Shown here: positions 12,601 to 23,400 of the stretch, in pieces
Position numbering within the stretch: position 1 is the first letter of the stretch
Layout of the letters: each line of letters begins with the position of its first letter
Source: Chrysomallon squamiferum
Lineage: Eukaryota > Mollusca > Gastropoda > Neomphalida > Peltospiridae
Direction: 5' to 3'
DNA length: 64,000 nucleotides
Assembly: GCA_012295275.1 (NCBI GenBank)
Contig: CM022674.1
Location: forward strand, 8,394,260-8,458,259
Position numbers and translations under genes: made by a program
The notes under the pieces: model-generated
Seen by the model: the letters and a program-made list of their open reading frames with translations, nothing else
The model's database searches: none
Told to the model about the DNA's origin: nothing

Positions 12601-15100
12601 AATCAGCTCTGTGGTTTGGTAGAAAGAGGTAAAACAAAAATAATAATAATAAATTGAAATTATGCTGTAAAGTAAACTCAAGTTTAAATTTTCTGTTACT
12701 TTTTTATTCAACACAGAAATTTAATAAAACAGAAAATGTATATCTCATTCTAATCAAGTCGTAAAACATTCTGTTTAAATTGTAGATTATTTTTTACATT
12801 TGTGAAAAGCAATAACAATCATTTGTTACATTTTTAGTCAAATTTAAAAAATAGTAATTAAAATTAATAATGCTGATATAAGTTCAGAAAGTATTGTTCA
12901 TTGCTTTTGCATCAAATTCTTAATTGTACTTAAGTTTCACATCTCTCTAAAAAAAAAAATATTTATTCTTAATTTATTTATTTTTGGCTTATTTTACTTT
13001 TTGTCCCACCCTACATTTAAGTTCATAATTGTTAGTCTTCCATTTTATTACCGGTAATGTGGTTGTCTTGTGCTTTTGTTTTTTGTCTTGTGCAGCTGAT
13101 TAATATATATTTCACATCCCAATATTTTCTTTATAGAAGTGTTTTAAATCTGTTAGTTACATATATTTATTTTTCTTCCTTTTTTAATATACTTTAATTA
13201 ACACTTTCTTTTCTTCTTTTCTCTTTTTTCTTTAAGAAACATGTATGTCAGTATTTTAATCAATACTTTAAATGTCTGTTATTTTGTTCCTCAGAATTAA
13301 AGTAAGAATACACTTTATCTAAGATATATTATTTGAAAACTGATGTTGAGGTTCATTATAAATTTATCTGAAATTAAAATTAGATGTGTTTATATTTTCA
13401 AACATTTAAATATTGATATGACAAATGATTGATTCATTTTTAAAGATATATGTAGTAAACCATGTTTTGTTTTATTATTATATTTTTAAACATTTACGAT
13501 CTTAGTTATTAGTGGTAATATCTCTTCAGAGATGTTTTCTGTGTTGAACAATATATGCCGGGTTCAGTGTCACTAGTTTAGATTATCTTTAAAATGAGGA
13601 TGAATATAGACTTTTTTCATCTCTTTTTGTAATTTTCAGTGCCTCATGTATTTTTTATTACAAAAATAGAAACAAAAAATATATTAAGAAAATACATTAA
13701 AATTTGTGTGTAAAATATTTTTCAAAATTGTAACCAAAATAAGAGAGTGGCAGTGGTTTTAAGTATGTGCACATGTATGCAGTTAATTTCTTTTGTAATC
13801 TTAACAAATATATATGAGACGCATATATGCAGGTTCATAGTTAAAAAGGAAAATTAATAATAATAACAAAATGAAATCATTATCTAATTGATTTAATTGA
13901 ATTTTTCTCATGAACGTAATAGATTTAGTAACATGAGAGTCTGTAAATTGACTGACAGTGATGTCAAAATTGTATGATGTCACAATAAATACATTTTTAA
14001 TCTTTTTTGACTTTCTAAATATTTTGCTATCAAAATCCAAACCAAACAACTCTGAAGAATTTAATATTATTTTTATTTTTTATTTATTTATTTTTATTTT
14101 TACTTTTATTTTTTTTTTTTATATTGTTTTGTAGGATTGTTGTAATTTATTTTTTTATTATTAATACTCATTAAATTAAATCCATATTTAGATACAGTGT
14201 ATAATAATTTTAAAGAAAAACATAATCTTAATTTGTAAAAAGAAAAAATTTGTGAATTTAAACATTTAATCATTTTTGAATAAAAACAAAAAGAGTCACT
14301 TCAGTTCTCTGCAAACTGCCTATATTTTGATCCAATTTCTTGCAGTTTGAAACTTTGCTCAAATATTATTGAAAAATTTTCCTCCCAGTTCATATTAGTT
14401 TTTAACTGAAAATACTTGGATATTTGAAAATTTTAATTATTTGTTGCTATTATTATTATTATTATTTCAAAGAATCTGTTTTGCTTAAGAATAAGAAAAA
14501 AACAAAAAACAACGTTAGTACAGATAGAATAATGAAGTCGTAGGCAAGCTTTCTAGTTGTTTTTTTCATTGAGCATCTGTCTGATAGGATTTGTTTACTT
14601 GAACCCAGCCTCTCTCAGGAAGATTACCACTTGTTATATATTTTCATACATTGTTAAGAACGGTGATGCTGAACAAGGCTTCTCTTTTTTCTTTTTTCCT
14701 TTTTCTTTATAAAGTGCTCTAATTTATTTGCCACCTGTTAACAACCATCAAAATATTTATTCTCAGATGCCTAAAAAAATAATTTTCATAGTAATTTTTT
14801 TTTTTTTTTTTTTCTACTTTTATAATTGATGTCACTGGCATACATATTGTATTAATAGTCATTTTTGAATTATAATTAAACTAATTTTTTTTTTTAAATG
14901 CTAATGAAAACATTTTAAACAAAATAACTTATTAAAAAAAACTAAATGAAGTGCATTATTGTAATGTTGATTAAATAATAAATACAATTGTATTAGTTTA
15001 AAAAAAATAATTAAAATAATTAAAAAAAAAGAAATAAAGAATTTATTTTATTTGTTTTATTGTTATTTAATAAATGATCATAAAGATGCTATTGTTATTA
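6679..15100. other. long AT-rich stretch downstream of TARDBP (3' UTR and/or intergenic)
   Basis: No gene is supportable here. Short frames on both strands look like chance in very AT-rich DNA. AATAAA signals at 6753 and about 7852, plus many later ones, could end TARDBP transcripts of different length. Moderately TG-rich spots (about 7030 and 8462-8490) could bind TDP-43, but none is a long UG repeat. Long T runs occur at about 11443-11460, 14110-14121 and 14798-14813. Confidence 0.6.
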
Positions 15101-15428
15101 TTATTAGTTGGTTCAGAGTAGGCATCTGAGAAACACATGGTAGTTCTAACAGGTGGCGTTGTTAACGGTGTAACTGAAGTATATGTGTACTTGGACATTG
15201 TGCTAGTGATGTGCGTAGACAGTGTTGGTTCATCATTACGTTTGGCCGAAATTATACTACTTAATCAAATAAAAATAGCTTCATGCTGATCATGTGCTTT
15301 GTTGTTTTGACTTTAAAGTGCAAACTCCTCTGTATCAAAAAGATGTTTGTCACGTATGATTTTGTCAAGATCGTCTGAGCAGACAAAATCTCGTTTTGAT
15401 TACCACTTGACCGTATTTGTTATCCAAG

Positions 15429-15584
15429 ATGTCCGCGATTACTGTTGATTCTGATTACAGTTACTGTCCAAGTCCGTCCCATGAACAAAGCTTACTAAGC
15501 ATTATTTTAATGAGTGTTATAAATAGATTGCTAATTTTGGTCCTGATAGTGACAATTTACATATTACTAACCAGCCGCAAATAA
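15429..15584 (+). CDS. short ORF with one hydrophobic segment, unassigned
   Basis: ATG-started frame of 51 codons in a GC-richer patch. It begins MSAITVDSDYSYCPSPSHEQ and continues with a hydrophobic stretch (about residues 24-47) that could span a membrane. I do not recognise it. It could be a first exon, a micropeptide gene or chance. Confidence 0.2.
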   Translation: MSAITVDSDYSYCPSPSHEQSLLSIILMSVINRLLILVLIVTIYILLTSRK

Positions 15585-15712
15585 CAGATCTGAACTAATA
15601 ACTGACCATATTACTTCAGTAAATAATATACTTAATAACTAAATTTAACTCCTTACACAAAAAACTGGATTCCTCATTTTACGTTTTTTTGTTACTTTGC
15701 TTTATATTCCTT

Positions 15713-15715
<3 letters not shown>

Positions 15716-15762
<47 letters not shown>
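15716..15762. repeat. T homopolymer followed by A homopolymer
   Basis: About 36 T then 10 A in direct succession, a region prone to assembly and length error. Confidence 0.9.
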
Positions 15763-15792
15763 TTTAAAATCATTTCATAATTATCATTTTAG

Positions 15793-15935
15793 AAGATGGG
15801 GTGAGGACTGGAATAATTTTAAAATTTGATCGCATTGACTACGATGTTTCCAAGAGTGGAAAATACATTATTATAGAGATACAGTCCTCAAGCAGTTCTC
15901 AAATCCTGAGTGAAGAATTGGAAAAGAAAACGTAA
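15793..15935 (+). other. exon-like open stretch, unassigned
   Basis: After a TTTTAG acceptor-like site an open frame of 46 codons reads DGVRTGIILKFDRIDYDVSK and then SGKYIIIEIQSSSSS, ending in a TAA that overlaps a possible donor (AAAAC|gtaaat). The amino-acid make-up looks coding. I could not join it to a neighbouring exon or a known family. Confidence 0.25.
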
Positions 15936-15960
15936 ATAAAGTATTTTAAAACCATTCCTG

Positions 15961-16182
15961 CTACAATTTCCTGGAACATGAAAGCGTTATTATCATTTGG
16001 TTAACAGGTTCAAAGAGATGATTTGCTCTAAATACTACCCCGATAATTGACATAAAACACCGTTTTCTTGTTTCACCCAGATTCGGGCATGGCGCGGCCT
16101 TTCTACCGCCCTGAATCGTACGCACACCGTTGTAATTCGGCTTGCCAGGTTTAATCGCTGACATCATTGATCTTATTTTCAA
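15961..16182 (-). CDS. short minus-strand ORF, unassigned
   Basis: A frame of 73 codons begins MKIRSMMSAIKPGKPNYNGV and contains RTIQGGRKAAPCPNLGETRK. The first half is clearly GC-richer than the surroundings. A GT donor-like site after the PNLG codons (CTGG|gtgaaa) means it might be a first coding exon of a minus-strand gene. No family recognised and no downstream exon found. Confidence 0.25.
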   Translation of the reverse strand: MKIRSMMSAIKPGKPNYNGVRTIQGGRKAAPCPNLGETRKRCFMSIIGVVFRANHLFEPVNQMIITLSCSRKL

Positions 16183-16356
16183 TTAGCTAAGTAATGATTT
16201 TGGCATTAAATATGATAATCTTATAAGAGAAAGCTTGTGTTTTCTTATTCTGCAAACGTGTTATTCGTTTAAAGGGTACATTTCTTTGAAAACCTATCAG
16301 TGACCTAAACATCTCATTCCATGACAATGCATAATTATATCACTGTTTTTATTCTT

Positions 16357-16358
<2 letters not shown>

Positions 16359-16425
<67 letters not shown>
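16359..16425. repeat. (TA)n microsatellite
   Basis: About 33 TA copies without interruption. Shorter TA arrays are at 28347-28403, 51103-51133 and 54400-54425. Confidence 0.95.
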
Positions 16426-16426
<1 letters not shown>

Positions 16427-16639
16427 ATGGGTTTTAGGGAGAAAATAAGACAAAAAAATAATGTTTGAAAATAATCATTTTTTAAATGTGACTGACATAA
16501 TAAATTTTTTTTTAAAAATTAAAAAATATAAATAGATAAATCCTCTTAAGCAAAAATTATCTTTTATTACAAAAACAAAAACATCTCCCGCTTACGGCCA
16601 AATTCCTTGGTGGTTTCGTTTTTGGTTTTTACATAATCT

Positions 16640-16830
16640 CTACTACACTGTGTGGCAATGCAGGAAATGGTCTTTAAAAATTATTTATTTTTGGAGCAAA
16701 CAAATCCGTATGACTATCCGCTTTAGCAGTGGAATAATAATAAAAATGTTGCCTGTCCTGATCTAAGGAGGTATACACTGAAAAACAGTCAGGACGTCGT
16801 AGGTGACCGCTAAATACAAGTAGAAGTACC
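16640..16830 (+). repeat. dispersed repeat copy (pair of 38115-38290)
   Basis: Shares an ordered series of blocks with 38115-38290, including an AAAATTATTT..TTTTGGAG block and TATGACT.TC..CTT.AGCAG followed by TGGAATA. Divergent but collinear, so probably an old interspersed element. Confidence 0.6.
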
Positions 16831-17449
16831 ATTGTCATTGTGATAAACTATCGTTCTACTATTTGTGCGTTATAAAATTAATTTTTATTCATGAAATCTT
16901 TTAAAATGTAATTATAATATTAAAAATTTAATAATAATATTTGTTTGGTTAGTTTTCCAAATAATTGTGCTGTGCTGTATCATTCTTGCAGTTACAATAA
17001 TTTATCGAGTAAATTAAGAGGTTTTACGGTAGCATTACGAAAATGTAGGTTAAGACTCCGCGACCTTTAGGATCATTCCCTAATAGCAACATGTTTGGAC
17101 CACAAATTGCATATTTGGGAACTCTCCGTTTCATCGCAGCCAAGAATTATATCTTTGCAAAACCATCAACAATTCATTTTTGTTAATGCTTCGTATTTTG
17201 TAACTTATTAATATAATAAAGAAAATCCAAATATAAAGAAATTAAGCAGTAATACGATTTTTCCCGATCTTTTATTCGAACGCTCGGGTGTTTTCGGCTG
17301 TAAATGTGACTGGTGTGAGGTCAGTTGCAGTCAGGTTATCGCAGCAAAGAGAAGCACATGTCGTTTGGTCCAGTTTGTGTTGTGTAAAGACTTAACGTAC
17401 TAAATTAATTATTTACGCTGTTGTATTCTGTTGTCGTCACTGAATAGTC

Positions 17450-20400
17450 ATGGTTGTTTCAGAAGCAATATCTTTTACAGCCCATGCACTCGGAGCAGAG
17501 GAAATTGCTATCAGACTTCTGCTTTCTTTGTTGGCAGGTATTAATTTCGAGAACTTAGTTGGCATAACATTCGTAATGAAGCATTAGCATGATAATCATA
17601 ATGTCAAGCTTAAATTAAATTCACCCTAGTGATGACAACATGTTTCTTCAGAAATTGTTACCGAATAGCTAAAATTAAAGATCTAAGTGCCTGAAATAAA
17701 TTAATGTAATATACTGAATGTTACTGTCTTGTAATTTGAATAGAATATGTTTTATATTGATTTTGTAAGTCACGTTTAGAAAAAAATTAAAATAAGAAAG
17801 TGTCAATAATTTTTAAAAACATTGACAGCATCGCCATGGTACTCACACGATTCTGTAACCATAAACATTTAGTAATTTGTTCAACCAGTTTCAGTGATGT
17901 GTTGTTATTATTATTATTATTTTTATTTACATGAATAAATTGATTTGTTATGAAATAGATATAACCTTTAATAATTATGTATTTTTGTTTATATAGCATT
18001 TGTTTATGTTACATGAATTGTGATTAATGATGTCATCTGTAACAGAAACAGTTGTTCCTATTTTTATTTAGAAATGCACAATTTTAATCATACATGAAAG
18101 TACACATCTAAATAAGTAAATGTAATCATGAAATCTTTCTAGAAAATGTTGTAACATGAATTAGATGTTTATAAATACATATTATGAATACACTGATAAA
18201 ACACACTCAAGCACGCACACACAAAATTATATATAAAAAAAAGATAAAAAGGAAATATTGCCAGTGAAAGTGGGGGAATTTGATTGACTAGAATTATCTA
18301 AACATTGATATTTATAAACATTTTTCATCAATATTGTGTTTATGTTTTAGATGTTAGTAAATGTGTAAATAAATCTTATTAAAAATTACAGGTCTACAAG
18401 TTTGTCACATCACTTTTTTTTTGGTCATTTTTATGACCAGAAACTGATTTTAAGGGTGATTTTCTTTCTTTCTTTTCTTTTTCTTTCTTTTTCATTGTTG
18501 TTGTTGTAAAAGAGAAATGCAGGAGCTAAAGAAGGACAGTTAGGTACAATGAAATTGATAAGAAGACCATTTTGGTTTAAATGATAAGTTGGTGTATCCT
18601 GTGTATTTTTCTTTTATTACAAATGCAAACATTTGTCTGGTCCTCAATAATTGAATTTAGATATCTTCTACTTAGTGCTAATGTTAGGGATAATGTCAGA
18701 GATAAAATTAATTTATAAACATGGTTTGCATTAGTAAATCTTTTGAGTTAGTTCTACATTTTGTTTAAAAACTGGCAGATTTGAAGTTTGTTTTAAATAT
18801 CTTTATTTTTTAACAGCTGTAATTTGATTCATCAGCATCATTAATCTCTGACACTAAATAACAATATGTATATAATAGCTTGTCAGTGATACATTAGTTT
18901 GCTGGAGACTTGAACTGACATTTTAAAACTCAAATAACAGCCTGCTTTTATTGTGTTACGAAACAAATAAAAGCAGGCTGTTATTTGAGTATATATGTAC
19001 AGAATAAATAAATAAATTGCTACTTTTTTTAGAAAGAAATAAACAAATTGTTATTTTTTTTAGAAAGAAAAAACCCATAATAAATATATTGATTAATACA
19101 TAATTTGATAATTAAAAAGCCATACACAGGTTAATATTAATAAGTACTTTTACATCATCCATCATTTATTTCCATTTCAGATGATAATTATATATTTATT
19201 TTAAATTAAACAATTGTATATTAAAAAATTATTATCTTAATAATAATTCTTATTTTTGCAAATAAACATGATTTAGGATACAAATTTATAAACTATTTTC
19301 TTTTTTCAGGTTACCCACTTGCCTTTTTTTACCGTGCTGCTTTACATAAACAGAGTGCAGCACTCAAACATATTTTCTTCACTATAACTGGACTCACAAT
19401 TGGTTATTTTTGCTTTGGTAGGTAGATTTTTTTATTCATTTTAATATGAAGATTATTTATCTTTCCTAATTCTTGAAAAGTTATATAAATTAAACTATAT
19501 TATGGAAATTCTGCTTTTCACCTTGCCTCAGTGACTGGCAAGGTCAGTAAGCCACTGTCAGGTGACTGCTGGGAATTTCCACTGATTAAAATACAGATAA
19601 ATATCTTTTCATTGTTAAGAATATCAATATTTACAAAGGTCTGCAGTATGCCTGCCATAAGGTCAAAGATAATTGTAAATGTTGATATTTTTTTATCTGT
19701 TTAAAATGTGATGACTTTAAGTGTGAATGATTTTTATACTTTGTAACTTCTAAATGAAAAACCTAAATGTTGAATGTCCTCATTAACCATCACATGTCCC
19801 AGGTTAAGCTTTTATGGCTATAATAAATAATTCTAATTAGTAAGTAACTACAATGTCAGTCATTACTAAACTTAAACTTTATTAATTTGATTTTAAAACA
19901 AGAGAAAAATAAAGAAGTAAAGAATGTCAATTCATTGCCAGAATCATACATTGTAAATAGAAATTTAAAAAAGTAAAATAGCCTTATACCAGTGAAATAA
20001 CCCTGTTAATATAATTCTTAATTTCTCTATAAGTTGGAAATAACTACTTTGGTTTCAGTATTGCTTTTAATATTTTGTTGCATGTAGCATCACAAGATAA
20101 ATCCTCCTTCATGTTCTTATTTTGAAAATGAACAAAGCCACATGGCTGGCTTATTGAAGTCAGTATGTGTTTTCCTGTGCCTACAAAACAAACCTTGTTG
20201 CTGAAAAAATCATTAATAAAACTTACATGTGTTTGAAACTTAACAACCATAACAGTTGTTAATTTAATATTTATTTTTTACTTGCATATTATATAATTTC
20301 AGGTATAGCAACTGGACATATTTTAATCAACATATTTGTTATCTATGTGATAATAAATCTTTCGCCTGGTACAAACCTCTCAGTTTTTCTGGGATTTCTC

Positions 20401-23400
20401 TTTAACCTAGTAAGTATTAAAAAATAGTCACAATTAACATTTAATAGTGTTTGAAATCTAGTTTATAGTTAAGATTTTTTTCTTTTCGTTGAAAACATAT
20501 AAAAAAGGCAACAAAGACGGCTATAAGCAGTTTTTTCCTTCTTATTTCTATCACCAGTACAATATATATTTTCATAAACATAGTGCTTATTATTCTTTGG
20601 CATATATAATGAAGACACGTTATTTTTCTTTTTTTCTGTTACTATAAACTTTTTCTTAAACCTAGAGCATATTTAGTAAAATTGTACATTATTCAAATTA
20701 TATTACTGTTTTGAAACAAACTGTGTTGTTATTCTTTCAGTGTTATTTGATGGGTGGATATTACTCGGAGTTGACAGATGGATCAAAGTACAAAATAACA
20801 TGGACAATACCCCACTGTGTACTGACACTCCGACTCACTGGTCTTGTCTTTGACCTTTATGATGGACACAAGAAGGAGGTAAAATAGATCATTGGTGAAA
20901 CGTGCATTTTGACTAACTTTAATTTTGTAAATTACTGTTTTATTTGTTGTGGCTAATATCTTAATTCTATTATGACATTTTATTATTTTATTATTAGCAA
21001 AGACGAATATATAATGTTAGTCTAGTCTTTATCAGTGGCAGGTTGATCACAGATGTTTAAACAGTAAGGACTGATACCCACCTTAACTAGGAATACATTC
21101 CTTTTCTAATATTCAGGTATCCTTACCTTTTTGGCACACCTTCTTCTTCCTTAGAGAACTTGTTTATGAAGTCTAAGTAGAGTTTCATTGGAAACTGAAA
21201 ATAAATATTTACAATATGTAATTTCTAATTTACATTTTAAATATTTTTAAAAGTTAAGTCGTCTTTGCTAATAATAAAATTAAAATGAATTTTTGAAATA
21301 ATACAACCATTTAAACAGAAGCATATAAACAAAGATGAAAATGTAAAGTTAAACAATATTCATTGTTGATACTGACATGAAAACCATATAACTAAAAATA
21401 ACTTTACTATTATTTAAATAAAACAATTGACATTACTATAAAGTTTTTATTTCAAAGGAAGAGTTATCAGCTGAACAGAAAAAGACAGCCATTAAGCGGG
21501 TTCCAACACTGCTTGAAATGACAGGACATTGTTTATTCTTTGGAGGTTTTCTTGTTGGTCCTCAGGTAATTAATTTTAAATTAACTTTAGTAAATGTGTT
21601 TTAAACTTATCTCAGGAAATGTATTTTAAACTAAACTCATATACACAGTAATTGTTTTAATTTAAACTTTTGTTATTAGCTTATAAGATAATGCTTTGTT
21701 ATTATATTTTGGCGTAGCTACAATTTAGATTAAGCTAAAGTAATAATGATATTTTAAAGCAACCTCAAAGATATTTTAATAATTACGTCAGATATTTACA
21801 TTTTAGAGTAACCTCTGATAATGATATTCGTGTAACTTGAGGTAATGATATTACTTATTATCATAACCTGAATAAAGTTATTTTAGACTAACTTGAGATA
21901 ATTATACTTTACATGATATTTAAATTTTATAGACTCTTACAACTTAACTTTTAAAAAATATTTAAAATGTAAATTAGAAATTACATATTGTAAATATTTA
22001 ATTTCAGTTTCCAATGAAACTCTACTTAGACTTCATAAACAAGTTCTCTAAGGAAGAAGAAGGTCCGCCAAAAAGGTAAGGATACCTGAATATTAGAAAA
22101 GTAATGTATTCCTAGTTAAGGTGGGTATCAGTCCTTACTGTTTAAACCTCTGTGATAAACTTGCACTGATAAAGACTAGACTAACATTACATATTCGTCA
22201 CTAAGCTGCAAATGAAGGTGTCGTTATCGATAGAAATATATAAACACAGCCTTAATAAAGGACCCAATAAGGACAAAATAGACACAAACAATAACAAACA
22301 TAATGTCAATAGTTAAGTAAAAGAAAAAAAAGAAAAGAGAAAGCGACGTCACCTCACACCTTGGTGTCTTTGACAGGTATGGGATACTATTTGAGACGTC
22401 TACTTGAGAACTCCACTAGCAGGTTGTCCACACACAGAAATGCTGACGTTAAATTATAGTTAATATGATTGTTCTCTTCACAGTAATGGTAGGTACAGAT
22501 ATTAGGATTATTACTGATTTAATTAAATACACCAGTTTAATTATGTCTTAGGTTAGTTAAAAAATATAGTTTATTTCCAGAACACTTTCAAGTCTGAAAT
22601 GTAGTAAATTACTTAGAACCATTCTTGATTTCTTGAAAGCATACAGCTTTTATCATCTTCATGAACTATGAGTGGGCTGCATCGCCATGGTTTCTCTGGT
22701 TCTTTCAGTATTCCATTAGTTTGTATTCAAAGGCTAGATGTCATTTCCTGAGTTTATGTGAGAGATGGCGACCTGATAACTGATACGGTTAGGTCACAGA
22801 ATTATTACTATGTTCCATGACAGACGTTCGTTCTCAGCGCTGATCCAAACCCACTTAAATTTGCTGAAAGTGTAGATGCCAAATCAGTGAATTATGAACA
22901 CCAACTTAATATTTGTTTTAACAGTTCATTGGATTTTTGACATATATCTATATACAAATGATTCAGATGTCATATCCTGATATGTCTAAACAATTATGAT
23001 TTTTTGTTGTTGTTAGGAAATATATGGAAATAGCCTGATTCTATTGAAAATGTTATCATATGTCCAAAAATATGAAATCAGAATTCTTTAATTACTATTT
23101 TTTATTAGGAGTGTACCTTCAAAAAAGGCTTCTTTTTCACTTTTCAATATATTTTTTTAAATAGATTTAAACATATTCATTAATATAAATAGTAATAGCC
23201 TGCTGATAAAAAATTTAAAATCTTGAAAATTGTGCAAGAAATATTCCTAGCAGAAAAAAGTGTTCAAAATAATCCCAGGTTTTTAAAAATGTGATTATTT
23301 TTAATTATAAAATTCACATTTTTATGGTTTGGTTACTTATAATCATTAATTTGTTACTTCTGTTATTATTATCAACTATTTTTCTGTGTTGCTAACTGAT

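Noticed and set aside
18929-18989. Canonical microRNA precursor
   Set aside because: The perfect stem, short total length and lack of lower stem are unlike typical animal precursors. Kept only as a hairpin to test.
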